A DNA stretch of 64,000 bases from an uncultured Caulobacterales bacterium (lineage in GTDB: Bacteria > Pseudomonadota > Alphaproteobacteria > Caulobacterales > Caulobacteraceae), in contig CAIUMD010000030.1 of the NCBI GenBank assembly GCA_903900155.1, positions 1-64,000 of the forward strand, in the 5' to 3' direction. Numbering within the stretch: the first letter of the stretch is position 1; every line of letters starts with the position of its first letter. Below the pieces are notes generated by a model that made no database searches, was not told where the DNA came from, and was given only the letters and a program-made list of their open reading frames with translations. Position numbers and translations under genes: made by a program. This document shows positions 15,178 to 25,558 of this stretch, one piece after another.

Positions 15178-16575
15178 TCAGCTATTGGCCGCGAAGGTCC
15201 GCACGAAGGCCTTCACCGACGCGCCGTCGGCGGGCAGGCGTTCGAACGTCTCCGGCTTCTTGGAGAGATCCGGGGTCGCGCGCGGCGTGTTCGGCAGCAG
15301 GCCCGTGGCCGCCTGGACGGCCTCGGGGAACTTGGCCGGGTGGGCGGTCGACAGCACCACGACCGGGACGTGGGCGGGCGCGTCCACGCCTTGCGCGGCG
15401 GCCAGGCCGACGGCGGTGTGCGGGTCGATGACCTCGCCGGTCTCGTTCAGGGTCGAGAGCATGGTCTTGGCGGTGTCGGCCTCGCTGACCGACGCGCCGC
15501 GGAACAGCTCGCGCATCCAGGCGTGGGCGCCCGGCGGGATGTCCAGCAGGCCGGTGTCGGCGAAGGCGCGGAAGGCGCGGCCGGTCTCCGTGCCGTCGCG
15601 GCGGACGGCCTCGAAATACAGGCGCTCGAAGTTGCTGGCGACCTGGATGTCCATGGCCGGGCTCTGGGTGGCGGCCACGGCGCCGCGCGAATAACGACCG
15701 GTCTCCATGGCGCGGGCCAGGATGTCGTTGGAATTGGTGGCGGCGGTCACCGAGTGGATCGGCAGGCCCAGCTTCTTGGCCACGAAGGCGGCATAGGCGT
15801 CGCCGAAATTGCCGGTGGGGACCACGAAGGCGATTTCGCGCTCCGGCGCGCCCAGCGAGACGGCCGAGGTGAAGTAATAGACGCTCTGGGCCGCGATCCG
15901 CGCCCAGTTGATCGAGTTGACGCCCGACAGGTCCACGGCATGGCGGAACTGGTCGTCCTGGAAGGCCTGCTTGACGATGGCCTGGCAGTCGTCGAACGAG
16001 CCCAGCACCGAGATGCAGGCGACGTTGCCGTCGACGGCCGTGGTCATGAACCGGCGCTGCACCTCGCTGATGCGGCCTTCCGGGAAGAGGGCGACGATGC
16101 GGGCGTTCTTGCGGCCCCGGAACGCCTCGACGGCCGCGCCGCCGGTGTCGCCCGAGGTGGCGCAGATGATGGTCATCTTCCGCGACTGGCGTTCCAGCAC
16201 GTAGTCGTACAGGCGGCCCAGCAGCTGCATGGCGACATCTTTGAAGGCCAGGGTCGGGCCGTGGAACAGCTCCAGCAGGTAGCGGTTGGCCGCCAGCTGC
16301 TTGACCGGAACGACGGCCGTGTGGGCGAAGCTGGCATAGGCCTCCTCGCACATGTGGGCCAGATCGTCCTTGGGGATGTCGTCGCCCACGAACTTGCCGA
16401 CCACGGCGGCGGCCACCTGGGCGTAGGGCTTGCCCGCGAAGCCGGCGATCTCGGCCTTCGTGAAGCTGGGCCACTCGGAGGGCACGTACAGGCCGCCGTC
16501 GGGGGCCAGGCCGGCCAGCACCGCATCCAGGAAGCCGATGGACGCGGACTGGCCGCGGGTCGACACGTAGCGCAT
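15178..16575 (-). CDS. thrC: Threonine synthase
   Basis: Converts O-phospho-L-homoserine to L-threonine with PLP. The 465-residue protein is of the long (fungal/proteobacterial) type: start MRYVSTRG, PLP lysine Lys112 in LAFKDVAMQ, and the phosphate-binding TSGDTGGAAVEAFRG loop. The ATG at 16575 overlaps the stop of the SURF1 gene in TGATG, implying translational coupling to the oxidase-assembly genes; a longer start would intrude into SURF1. Location of thrC at the end of the cytochrome oxidase cluster is a recurring alphaproteobacterial arrangement with no known functional reason. Confidence 0.96.
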   Translation of the reverse strand: MRYVSTRGQSASIGFLDAVLAGLAPDGGLYVPSEWPSFTKAEIAGFAGKPYAQVAAAVVGKFVGDDIPKDDLAHMCEEAYASFAHTAVVPVKQLAANRYLLELFHGPTLAFKDVAMQLLGRLYDYVLERQSRKMTIICATSGDTGGAAVEAFRGRKNARIVALFPEGRISEVQRRFMTTAVDGNVACISVLGSFDDCQAIVKQAFQDDQFRHAVDLSGVNSINWARIAAQSVYYFTSAVSLGAPEREIAFVVPTGNFGDAYAAFVAKKLGLPIHSVTAATNSNDILARAMETGRYSRGAVAATQSPAMDIQVASNFERLYFEAVRRDGTETGRAFRAFADTGLLDIPPGAHAWMRELFRGASVSEADTAKTMLSTLNETGEVIDPHTAVGLAAAQGVDAPAHVPVVVLSTAHPAKFPEAVQAATGLLPNTPRATPDLSKKPETFERLPADGASVKAFVRTFAANS

Positions 16576-17261
16576 CAGGGTCTCAATCTCCGCCAGAGCA
16601 TGGCGGCATAGATAAACAGCAGGGTTACGGCAAGACCGAACCACGTCAGAGCGTATTCCAGGTGCCGATTGGAAATTTCTGCCGGCAACGGCGCGGGGGT
16701 GATTCCGGCGGGCGCGGGGGTTTCGCGCTCGGCCATCAGCACCAGCGGCGCGGGCTTGCGGCCGGGATAGCGGGTCAGCACCTGCGCGCGGTCGCCGCCC
16801 AGCTGCTTGATGGGGGTGAGGATCCCGGTCACCTGGCGGGGCGCGGCGAAGGCCTGCGTCGGCGCGCTGACCTGGCCGGTCAGGGCCGGCGCGACGCCGC
16901 GGTCGACCAGGATCAGGTCATAGCCGCCTGCCCGGATCCCGCACAGAGCCTGGGCGCGCCAGACCATGTCGCCGTCGCGCACGCCGTAGGCCAGCGGCAG
17001 CGGCGCGCCGGGCACGTCGGCGCAGTCGACGCTGACCCGCTCCCAGGCCAGATCCTCGGGCCTGGCGCTGGCGGTCAGGACGCTGGCCAACGGCACGGCC
17101 GGCGCGGTCTTCAGCGTCTCGACCCGGGCCAGCAGGTCTTCCTTCCAGTGCAGGCGCTGCATCTGCCAGCCGCCCAGGCCGCACAGGATGGCGAAGGAAA
17201 CGCCCGTCGCGATCGTCAGGCCGATCGGGAAGCCGGGTTTCTTCGGTTGAGGCTCAGACAT
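16575..17261 (-). CDS. SURF1-family cytochrome oxidase assembly protein
   Basis: A 228-residue inner-membrane protein with the SURF1 layout: an N-terminal span at about residues 13-30, a periplasmic domain, and a C-terminal span at about 203-222. It helps insert haem a into subunit I of aa3-type oxidase. Visible family landmarks include GGWQMQRLHWKEDL and the late NRHLEYALTWFGLA segment. It overlaps the DUF983 gene upstream by eight bases and the thrC start by one, consistent with one transcript. Confidence 0.92.
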   Translation of the reverse strand: MSEPQPKKPGFPIGLTIATGVSFAILCGLGGWQMQRLHWKEDLLARVETLKTAPAVPLASVLTASARPEDLAWERVSVDCADVPGAPLPLAYGVRDGDMVWRAQALCGIRAGGYDLILVDRGVAPALTGQVSAPTQAFAAPRQVTGILTPIKQLGGDRAQVLTRYPGRKPAPLVLMAERETPAPAGITPAPLPAEISNRHLEYALTWFGLAVTLLFIYAAMLWRRLRP

Positions 17262-17616
17262 CGGCGCGACCGGCTTCCGAGGCCTTCTGGGCGATCTGGG
17301 CGGCCACCATCAGGCCCTTGGCCGGGCGCATCAGGCCAAGCGTGATGACCAGCACCGCCGGCAGCCAGACGATCAGCAGCAGCCACACCGGCCAGTTCCA
17401 GGCGAACATCGAAAACAGCGCCCCGAACGCGCAGACCGCGCCGGCGATCAGGATCACGAAGGTCGCCGCGCCGTCGCCGGTCTCGAACTTGCCGAGCTCG
17501 AAGCCGCAGGCTTCGCAGGTATGGGCCACCTTCAGGAAGCCCTCGAACAGATGGCCCTCGCCGCAGCGGGGGCAGAGGCCGCGCGCGCCGGCCGAGTAGG
17601 GGTTGGTTGTCGTCAT
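17254..17616 (-). CDS. DUF983 family protein
   Basis: A 120-residue protein with an N-terminal zinc-ribbon-like segment (CPRCGEGHLF, then CEACGF; four cysteines in two CxxC pairs) and two membrane spans at about 52-72 and 77-97. The family is of unknown biochemical function but is regularly found between coxC and SURF1 in alphaproteobacterial oxidase clusters, as here, which suggests a role in oxidase assembly. It follows the terminator after coxC, so it may have its own promoter or depend on read-through. Confidence 0.88.
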   Translation of the reverse strand: MTTTNPYSAGARGLCPRCGEGHLFEGFLKVAHTCEACGFELGKFETGDGAATFVILIAGAVCAFGALFSMFAWNWPVWLLLIVWLPAVLVITLGLMRPAKGLMVAAQIAQKASEAGRADV

Positions 17617-17631
17617 ACGCAGGGCCTTGAA

Positions 17632-17669
17632 ACGAAAAAGGCCCGGAACGCTGGTTGGCGTTCCGGGCC
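17632..17669 (-). terminator. Rho-independent terminator after coxC
   Basis: Perfect 12-base arms GGCCCGGAACGC (17640-17651) and GCGTTCCGGGCC (17658-17669) with a six-base loop. On the minus strand the stem is followed by TTTTTCGTTTC. It separates coxC from the DUF983-SURF1-thrC genes. Confidence 0.88.
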
Positions 17670-17686
17670 CCTTGGGATCTTTCGAT

Positions 17687-18559
17687 CTATTGGGCCGAGG
17701 CCCCGAAGATCACGTAGATGAACGCGAACAGGAACAGCCAGACCACGTCCACGAAGTGCCAGTACCAGGCCGCCGCTTCGAAGCCGAAGTGCTGCTTGGG
17801 CGTGAAGGCGCCGTTCAGCAGGCGGATCAGGCAGACGATCAGGAACAGGGTGCCGACGAACACGTGGAAGCCGTGGAAGCCGGTGGCCAGGAAGAAGGTC
17901 GAACCGTACAGGCCCGAGTTCGCCGCGGCTTCCGAATAGAACAGCTGCTCGTGGTTGATGTGGGCGTATTCGTAGACCTGGATGCAGGTGAACAGCGCGC
18001 CCAGCAGGATGGTCAGGATCAGGCCCCACTTGGCGCCCTTGCGGTCGCCGACCTGCAGCGCGTGGTGCGCCCAGGTGACGGTCGTGCCCGACAGCAGCAG
18101 GGTCAGGGTGTTGATCAGCGGCAGGTGCCAGGGCGAGACGGTCTCGACGCCGGCGGGCGGCCAGGTGGCCCAGGCGGTGCGGACTTCTTCGATGCCCGAC
18201 AGGGTGCGGTGGTGATGGAACAGCGCCATCTCGAAGAACATCCAGAACCACGCCACGAAGAACATCACTTCCGAGGCGATGAACAGGATCATGCCGTAGC
18301 GCAGGCCGATCGAGACGACCGGGGTGTGGTCGCCGGCCTTGGCTTCCTTGGCCACGTCCGACCACCAGCCGAACATGGTGTAGAGCACGCCCGCGAAGCC
18401 GGCGGCGAAGATGGCCCAGTTGCCCTTCTCGATGCCGAAGACTCCGCCCTTGATCCAGCCGATCAGGCCGATCGCCATGACCGTGGCGGCCATCGAGCCG
18501 ACGAACGGCCACGGGCTGGGCGGAAGGATGTGGTAGTCGTGTTTGACGGCGCCGGCCAT
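17687..18559 (-). CDS. ctaE: Cytochrome c oxidase subunit III
   Basis: A 290-residue seven-helix subunit of aa3-type cytochrome c oxidase, which supports proton uptake and stabilises the catalytic core. Typical features are the N-terminal [23 protein letters not shown] with the conserved membrane glutamate, and the late [11 protein letters not shown] and [16 protein letters not shown]. The signature is complete. It is the last gene before a strong terminator, and 69 bases separate it from ctaG. Confidence 0.97.
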   Translation of the reverse strand: MAGAVKHDYHILPPSPWPFVGSMAATVMAIGLIGWIKGGVFGIEKGNWAIFAAGFAGVLYTMFGWWSDVAKEAKAGDHTPVVSIGLRYGMILFIASEVMFFVAWFWMFFEMALFHHHRTLSGIEEVRTAWATWPPAGVETVSPWHLPLINTLTLLLSGTTVTWAHHALQVGDRKGAKWGLILTILLGALFTCIQVYEYAHINHEQLFYSEAAANSGLYGSTFFLATGFHGFHVFVGTLFLIVCLIRLLNGAFTPKQHFGFEAAAWYWHFVDVVWLFLFAFIYVIFGASAQ

Positions 18560-18628
18560 GTTGCTGCTAACCCTTATATCCCTCTGATCACGTCGCCGGT
18601 TCCCCCCGCGACATGGTCGTTGTGAACG

Positions 18629-19318
18629 CTATAGCCCTCTCGACGGTGCGCCGCCAAGGGGTTCCACGATACGAGGCGTCGTCGCGGCTGCAACATCGGC
18701 CTTTTTAGTCTTGCCGGCTGCGCCGGCGGGGCCAGCTTTACCGTCATCGACGGCCGGGAAGAACGTGTACGAGAGCGTGATTTCGTTCTTGCCCTTGGTC
18801 TCGGGATCGTCCGCGAACTTGGGGTCCACGAAATAGACGACCGGGAATTCCACCGTCTGGTGGGGCTGGATCGTCTGGCTGGAGAAGCAGAAGCACTCCA
18901 GCTTCTGGAAATACGGCCCCGCCGATTCCGGCACCACATTGTACAGCGCCCGGCCGGTCTGCGGCTTGTCGGTGGGGTTGGTGACCTTGAAGAAGGCCAG
19001 GCCCGTGTCGCCGATGCGGATGTCCTGGCTGGCCTGCAGGGTCTGGAACTGCCAGGGCAACTCGCGGATGTTGGCGTCGAAACGGATGGTGACCTTGCGG
19101 GCCAGGATCGTCGTCGGGGCGGCCTGCGCCTTGCGCACCGTGCCGTCGAAGCCGGTGGCCTGGCAGAACAGCTTGTACAGCGGCACGGCGGCATAGGCCG
19201 CGCCGATCATGCCGAAGAACGCCGCCGCGCAGATCAGGGCCACCTTGCCGTTGCGGCGGGCGGTCCGTTCCTGCGGGGTCAGCTCCGAATCCGGTTTCTT
19301 AGTGCGGTTGCGCGACAT
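18629..19318 (-). CDS. ctaG: Cytochrome c oxidase assembly protein CtaG (Cox11-like)
   Basis: A 229-residue membrane-anchored copper chaperone that delivers copper to the CuB site of subunit I. One N-terminal span (about 26-46) is followed by a periplasmic immunoglobulin-like domain. The copper-binding CFCF motif is present in LECFCFSSQ, with QPHQTVEFPVVYFVDP after it. The C-terminus has a low-complexity Lys/Ala/Pro tail beyond the usual end of the domain. The start overlaps the end of the small CoxF-like gene by 20 bases. Confidence 0.95.
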   Translation of the reverse strand: MSRNRTKKPDSELTPQERTARRNGKVALICAAAFFGMIGAAYAAVPLYKLFCQATGFDGTVRKAQAAPTTILARKVTIRFDANIRELPWQFQTLQASQDIRIGDTGLAFFKVTNPTDKPQTGRALYNVVPESAGPYFQKLECFCFSSQTIQPHQTVEFPVVYFVDPKFADDPETKGKNEITLSYTFFPAVDDGKAGPAGAAGKTKKADVAAATTPRIVEPLGGAPSRGL

Positions 19319-19448
19319 TGCCGCCGAGCCTCACGAGGGTGACCACGAACACCAGGACGACGAAGGCGACCAGGCCCAGGGCCAGGGCGACGTTGCGGCC
19401 GTTCCGGGCCTTTTTCGCCGCGTCGTTGTTGTCTACAGGCTGATTCAC
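19299..19448 (-). CDS. CoxF-like small membrane protein
   Basis: A 49-residue protein with a polar N-terminus (NQPVDNNDAAKKARN) and one membrane span at about residues 19-40. GTG start at 19448 overlaps the ctaB stop in GTGA, and the end overlaps ctaG by 20 bases. A short single-span gene in exactly this place between ctaB and ctaG is known in alphaproteobacteria as coxF. Homology is inferred from position, size and topology; the sequence is too short for certainty. It probably aids oxidase assembly. Confidence 0.8.
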   Translation of the reverse strand: MNQPVDNNDAAKKARNGRNVALALGLVAFVVLVFVVTLVRLGGNVAQPH

Positions 19449-20482
19449 TTCAGCAGCTCCAGGGCGCGCACGTTCGCCACGGCCTCGCCCAGCAGGGCGG
19501 CGAACAGGGCGAAGAGATACAGGATCGAGAAGGCGAACAGGTTGCGGGCGGCCTTTGAGCCGGCGGCCTTCTCGTCCTCGGTGACGTCATACAGGGCGCG
19601 GTCGGCCACGCGCGGATCGGCCGCGTCGCCGGCCTTGCTGGCGAACACGCGCCAGGCCAGGATCAGGAACACCAGGCCGCCCAGGGCGGCCACGGCCAGG
19701 TAGATCGGGCCGCCCAGGCCGGTCAGCACCGGCGACAGGCAGATCGGGATCAGCAGCAGGCTGTAGAGCAGGATCTGCTTGCGGGTCTCCTTGGCGCCCT
19801 TGACCACCGGCAGCATCGGCACGCCGGCCTTGGCGTAGTCGGTGGTGACATACAGCGACAGCGCCCAGAAGTGCGGCGGGGTCCAGAAGAAGATGATGGC
19901 GACCATCAGCCAGGCGTTCAGCGGCGCGTGGCCCGTGGCCGCGGCCCAGCCGATGGCGGGCGGCAGGGCGCCGGCCAGGCCGCCGATGACGATGTTCTGC
20001 GCCGTCCAGCGCTTGAGCCACATCGTGTAGACGACGGCGTAGAAGACGATGGTGAAGGCCAAGAGGGCGGCCGCGAACCAGTTGATCGCGAACCCCAAGA
20101 ACATCACCGACAGGATCGACAGGACGACGCCCAGCGAGGCGGCTTCCTCGCCCTTGACCTTGCCGGCCGGGACCGGGCGGCCGCGCGTGCGGCGCATCTG
20201 CTGGTCGATGTCGGCGTCGTACCACATGTTCAGCGCCCCCGAGGCGCCGGCCCCCACGGCGATGCACAGCACCGCGATGGCGCCCAGCACGGGATGGATC
20301 GGCGCGCGGGCGGCCAGGAGGCCCGTCAGGCCCGTGAACACCACCAGCGACATCACGCGCGGCTTCATCAGCTGGAAGTAGTCCTTCCAGCTGGCGGCCT
20401 GAGTCAGATCAGGCTTTGTCGTGTCCGGCTGAGCCGTCTCGGTCTGAGCGGTTTCCGGGGTCATGGCGAGGGTCTTCGACAT
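19445..20482 (-). CDS. ctaB: Protohaem IX farnesyltransferase (haem O synthase)
   Basis: A 345-residue UbiA-superfamily prenyltransferase that farnesylates haem b to haem O, the precursor of the haem a used by this oxidase. It carries NMWYDADIDQQMRRT (the first Asp-rich prenyl-diphosphate motif) and TTDYAKAGVPMLP (second motif region), with about nine membrane spans. A 35-residue Thr/Pro-rich N-terminal leader precedes the first helix. It is followed by the overlapping CoxF-like gene and preceded by a 103-base gap to coxA. Confidence 0.96.
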   Translation of the reverse strand: MSKTLAMTPETAQTETAQPDTTKPDLTQAASWKDYFQLMKPRVMSLVVFTGLTGLLAARAPIHPVLGAIAVLCIAVGAGASGALNMWYDADIDQQMRRTRGRPVPAGKVKGEEAASLGVVLSILSVMFLGFAINWFAAALLAFTIVFYAVVYTMWLKRWTAQNIVIGGLAGALPPAIGWAAATGHAPLNAWLMVAIIFFWTPPHFWALSLYVTTDYAKAGVPMLPVVKGAKETRKQILLYSLLLIPICLSPVLTGLGGPIYLAVAALGGLVFLILAWRVFASKAGDAADPRVADRALYDVTEDEKAAGSKAARNLFAFSILYLFALFAALLGEAVANVRALELLK

Positions 20483-20585
20483 CGAGGGGAATATATCGGT
20501 CTGAATGGGCGAAGGGCGCGGCCCGGACCCTTAAGGATCCCGACCGCGCCCCCGCTTTAGGTCCGGTTTGAGCCGGAGGACAACC

Positions 20586-22262
<1,677 letters not shown>

Positions 22263-22272
22263 CTACGTAGTC

Positions 22273-23256
22273 TTAGGCCGCCGGCGCGGCGGGAGCCGCG
22301 GCCGGAGCGGAAGCGGGGGCGGCGGCCGGAGCCGTAGCGGGGGTCGCGCCAGAAGTCGCCGGGGCGGCAGCCGGGGCGGCGCCTTCAGCCGGAGCGGCCG
22401 GCGCGGCGGCCGGAGCCGAAGCCGCCGCAGGAGGGGCGACCTTTTCCTTAACCCACGCGTCGAACTGGGCCTGGGTCACGACCTGGATCTCGATCGGCAT
22501 GTTCGAGTGATCGACGCCGCACAGTTCCGAGCACTGGCCGTAATAGACGCCGGTCTTCTCGGCCTTGAACCAGGTTTCGTTCAGGCGGCCGGGGATGGCG
22601 TCGATCTTCAGGCCGAAGGCCGGGAGGGCGAAGGCGTGGATCACGTCGGCGCCGGTGACCTGCACGCGGACCACCTGATTGACCGGAACCACCATCGCCT
22701 TGTCGGCGGCCAGCAGGTACGGGACCTTCTTGGCGTCGGCCTGTTCCTTGGTCAGGGGCAGCGACACGATCTCGCTGATCTTCTGATCCGGATACTCGTA
22801 GCCCCAGTACCACTGATAGCCCGTGGCCTTCACGGTCATGTAGGGCTTGGGCATGTCGTTGTAGTGGAACAGCAGGCGGAACGAGAAGATGGCGATGACC
22901 ATCAGGATCAGCACCGGAACCAGGGTCCAGATGATCTCGATCGTGGTGTTGTGGCTGAACTTGGCCGGGACCGGGTTCGCTTTCTTGTTGTAGCGCACCA
23001 CGATCCAGATCAGCAGGCCCAGCACCAGCAAGGTGATGAGCGTGATGATCGGCATCAGGACCAGGTTGTGGAACTGGATCGCGTGGTGCTTCAGCTCGGA
23101 AGCGGCCGGCTGAAGGTCGATCGCCCCCGGCGTCGGCTGGCCCAGCAGATCCTCGGCGAGGGCGTTCCCCGCGAACATCCCAGAAAACATCAATGAGGCG
23201 GCGAGCGCGGACGCGCCCGACAGAATCCGCCGAATCCCCGAAAATTGCGCCTTCAT
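22273..23256 (-). CDS. ctaC: Cytochrome c oxidase subunit II
   Basis: A 327-residue CuA-containing subunit that receives electrons from cytochrome c. The ATG at 23256 follows GAGGG and starts a signal peptide (MKAQFSGIRRIL, cleavage near NALAED). Two membrane spans precede the periplasmic cupredoxin domain, with the CuA ligands in DVIHAFALP and GQCSELCGVDHSNM. The last 50 residues are an Ala/Pro-rich tail that is absent from most homologues. It is the first gene of the oxidase cluster. Confidence 0.97.
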   Translation of the reverse strand: MKAQFSGIRRILSGASALAASLMFSGMFAGNALAEDLLGQPTPGAIDLQPAASELKHHAIQFHNLVLMPIITLITLLVLGLLIWIVVRYNKKANPVPAKFSHNTTIEIIWTLVPVLILMVIAIFSFRLLFHYNDMPKPYMTVKATGYQWYWGYEYPDQKISEIVSLPLTKEQADAKKVPYLLAADKAMVVPVNQVVRVQVTGADVIHAFALPAFGLKIDAIPGRLNETWFKAEKTGVYYGQCSELCGVDHSNMPIEIQVVTQAQFDAWVKEKVAPPAAASAPAAAPAAPAEGAAPAAAPATSGATPATAPAAAPASAPAAAPAAPAA

Positions 23257-23610
23257 ATCCCTCACGGCCCGTTTCGGCGGCGAGTTGGACTTGGATAAAT
23301 CCCACAAGGGATGAACCAAGACCGCGCCGCGCCGACTTTGCGTATTACGACCCCCGGGCCGGCCCTCTGCAATCGACGTCGCTCACAGGTGAGTCGCGCG
23401 TCGACGCCCAGTCCGCTCGATGGTCGGTCCGGAGGCTGCATACGCGCATCGCCAGCGGTTGCCAAGCGCCAGAGACCACGTGCGCGGCATGGGATTGCCC
23501 GCTTTGCGTCACAAGGGCGGGGCCAGTTGCGAACCCCTCTCAACACGATCCCGAAAGCGGCGCCGAGACCCCGCTCCGGACCGCCAGGAATCATTACGCA
23601 TTGTTCATTG
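23257..23610. other. Intergenic region upstream of coxB and padR
   Basis: No gene is seen in these 354 bases between the divergent coxB and padR starts. It should contain the coxB promoter. The sequence CATCCCTTGTGGGAT near 23300-23310 is a small imperfect inverted repeat on the coxB side. The open frames that cross the region show no family resemblance. Confidence 0.5.
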
Positions 23611-23639
23611 CCAGGTACCTTGTGATGCACAGTACCTGG
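23611..23639. promoter_or_regulatory. Probable PadR operator
   Basis: Perfect arms CCAGGTAC and GTACCTGG with a 13-base spacer, ending 36 bases before the padR start. Symmetric sites of this span are usual for PadR dimers, and autoregulation is common. It argues against the ATG at 23624, which lies inside the site, being the translation start. Confidence 0.65.
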
Positions 23640-23675
23640 CGATACAAGGGCGCATCAACGGAGGCCAAGGACGCC

Positions 23676-24002
23676 GTGCCGGAAACGATTGAGATCCAAC
23701 TGAAGAAAGGCGTGCTGGCGCTGTGCGTGCTGGCCCTGCTCTCGCACGCCGACAGCTACGCCTACGAGATCGCCAGCAGGCTCACGAAGGACATCGATAT
23801 GGGGGAAGGGACGATCTATCCGCTGATGCGCCGCATGCAGTCGGACGGGCTGGTCGAGACCTATCTGGTGGAAAGCCAGAGCGGTCCGCCGCGCAAATAT
23901 TACCGCCTGACCGCGACCGGGCGTCAGAGCCTGGAACAGCAGAAGGCCGAATGGACCGCCTTCTCGACCGCGGTCAACGACATCGTGGGAGCGTCCGCAT
24001 GA
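23676..24002 (+). CDS. PadR-family transcriptional regulator
   Basis: A 108-residue winged-helix regulator of the short PadR type (subfamily with LLSHADSYAYEIASRL, EGTIYPLMRRMQSDGLVE and GPPRKYYRLTATGR). GTG start at 23676 is preceded by GGAGG (23660-23664) and starts the conserved MPETIEIQLKKGVL. Upstream in-frame codons would run through the operator. Its stop overlaps the next gene in ATGA. PadR genes next to HAAS-domain membrane proteins form a recurring pair in which PadR represses the operon; the trigger is unknown. Confidence 0.9.
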   Translation: MPETIEIQLKKGVLALCVLALLSHADSYAYEIASRLTKDIDMGEGTIYPLMRRMQSDGLVETYLVESQSGPPRKYYRLTATGRQSLEQQKAEWTAFSTAVNDIVGASA

Positions 24003-24562
24003 CCCGCGCCGAGTTCATCACCCGCCTGCGTCGCGGCCTGGCCGGCCTGCCGGTCACCACGATCGCCGACATCGTCGCCGACCACGAGGCCCACTTCGCC
24101 GACGGCCAGGCCGCCGGCCGCACCGAGGCCGAGGTCGCCGCCGCCCTGGGCGATCCCGACCGCCTGGCCCGCGAGATGCGCGCCGAGGCCGGGCTGAAGT
24201 CGTGGGAAGAGAAAAAGACGCCGTCCAACGCCATGGGGGCGATCATCGCCCTGATCGGCCTGGGGGCTTTGGACGTGATGTTCCTGCTGCCCCTGCTGAT
24301 GGGCGTGCTGGGCGCCTTGTTCGGCTTCCTGGTCGCGGTGGTGACCATGTTTGTCGCCGGCGGCTTCGTGTTCGCGGCCGGCCCGCTGACCGCCCCGCCC
24401 GGCGGCCCGATCACCGCCTTCCTGGCGGGCCTGGGCCTGATGGGCCTGGCCACCTGCTTCGGCGCCCTGCTGACGCTGGTGACCATCGGGGTCTTCAACG
24501 CGGTCGTCTGGTACGCCCGCCTTCACTACCGGCTGCTGAAGCCGGCCATCGAACAAGCCTGA
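23999..24562 (+). CDS. HAAS/DUF1700-type membrane protein
   Basis: A 187-residue protein. Residues 1-70 are a helical HAAS-type domain (RAEFITRLRRGLAGLP, then DHEAHFADGQAAGRTEAEVAAALGDP), a pattern of PadR-associated proteins. Three to four membrane spans follow (about 78-100, 103-125, 137-172). It overlaps padR by four bases and precedes the split GIN-domain gene, the order seen in PadR-HAAS-DUF2807 operons of other bacteria, which are linked to envelope stress. Function is not established. Confidence 0.87.
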   Translation: MTRAEFITRLRRGLAGLPVTTIADIVADHEAHFADGQAAGRTEAEVAAALGDPDRLAREMRAEAGLKSWEEKKTPSNAMGAIIALIGLGALDVMFLLPLLMGVLGALFGFLVAVVTMFVAGGFVFAAGPLTAPPGGPITAFLAGLGLMGLATCFGALLTLVTIGVFNAVVWYARLHYRLLKPAIEQA

Positions 24563-24648
24563 GCCTTTTCCGAAGGAAAAGGCGTCAGTTCAAAAGGTTA
24601 AGAGCATTTTCGCCCGAAAGCCGCTGCGCACTTTTCGGAAATGCTCTT
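24562..24648. repeat. Intergenic repeat, family D copy 1 (GAGCATTTTC type)
   Basis: Two hairpins in tandem: GCCTTTTCC/GGAAAAGGC, then AAGAGCATTT (24600-24609) with AAATGCTCTT (24639-24648). A related copy lies at 58435-58537. Repeats of this AGAGCATTTTC form are common between genes in alphaproteobacteria. Here it lies between the HAAS gene and the GIN-domain gene and could attenuate transcription. Confidence 0.7.
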
Positions 24649-24667
24649 GAGCGACCTGGAGGGGACC

Positions 24668-25486
24668 ATGTTGATCCGCAATACGCTCATCGTCGCCGGG
24701 GCCAGCTTCGCGCTGTCCGTCGGCTGCTTCGCCGGGGTGGCGGCCATCGCCGGCCCCGAGATCATGAAGAACGGCTGGACCCTGCCGTTCGACGGCGACG
24801 GCGAGACCGTCATCGTCCGCGACAACGGCCAGGTCATCCGCTCGGCCCGCCGCGTGACGGTCGCCGGCTCGGCCGCCTCGCCCAGCATCGACCGCACCCT
24901 GCCCTGGACCGGCAAGGACGTGCTGACCATCGACCTGCCGGTCGACGTGGTCTTCGTCCAGGGCGCCGAGGCCAAGATCGTGGCGTCGGGTCCCAAGGAC
25001 TACGTCAACCGCCTGCGGGTGGACGCCGGCCGCATCAGCCTGGACGGCGGCGACGGGGTCGACCACGACCGCCTGACCATCGACGCCATGGGCCTGCGGT
25101 TCTAAAGCGACTCCAACCGGGTGAAGATCACGGTCATCGCCCCGGATGTGACCCGTTTCGACATCCGCGGCTCGGGCGACCTGGACATCCGCCGCTACGA
25201 CCACCCGGCCATCGGGGTCACGGTCAGCGGCAGCGGCGATGTCGACGCCTCGGGCCGGGTCGAGGTGGCCACGGTCGACAATTCGGGCTCGGGCTATGTC
25301 AACCTGACCGAGCTGAAGGCCAAGGACGCCATTGTCGGCGTCTCGGGCAGCGGCGGCGGCGCGATCTTCGCCACGGGCAAGGCCAAGATCGACATCTCCG
25401 GCAGCGGCGACGTCGAGCTGCGCACCGAACCCAAGTCGGTCAGCAGCGAGATCACGGGCTCGGGTGAAGTGCGCCGCGAGTACTGA
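24668..25486 (+). pseudogene. GIN-domain (DUF2807) exported protein, split by an in-frame stop
   Basis: One reading frame of 273 codons interrupted by a single TAA at 25103-25105. Upstream: a signal peptide or anchor (MLIRNTLIVAGASFALSVG) and the first strands of the domain (ending DAMGLRF). Downstream, in the same frame: SDSNRVKITVIAPDVTRF and the repeated GSGDLDI, GSGDVDASG, NSGSGYVN, GSGGGA, GSGDVEL, GSGEV turns of the GIN beta-helix, ending REY. Neither part alone forms a full domain. A TAC or TAT tyrosine codon changed to TAA is the simplest explanation. A GTG at 25121 could restart the second half, but without export signal. Sequencing error is possible. Confidence 0.82.
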
Positions 25487-25558
25487 TCCGGTCGCAGATA
25501 AGCTTGCGACAAAAGGGGCGGGGTGACGGACGCGTTCGGAAAGCCTACCTGTAAGGGC

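Noticed and set aside
20514..20551. GC-rich imperfect inverted repeat between ctaB and coxA
   Set aside because: The stem has several mismatches and no T-tract on either strand; not strong enough for a terminator or operator call.
23193..23675. Upstream extension of PadR
   Set aside because: The in-frame extension runs through the palindromic operator and has no resemblance to PadR family N-termini; the GTG at 23676 has a ribosome-binding site.
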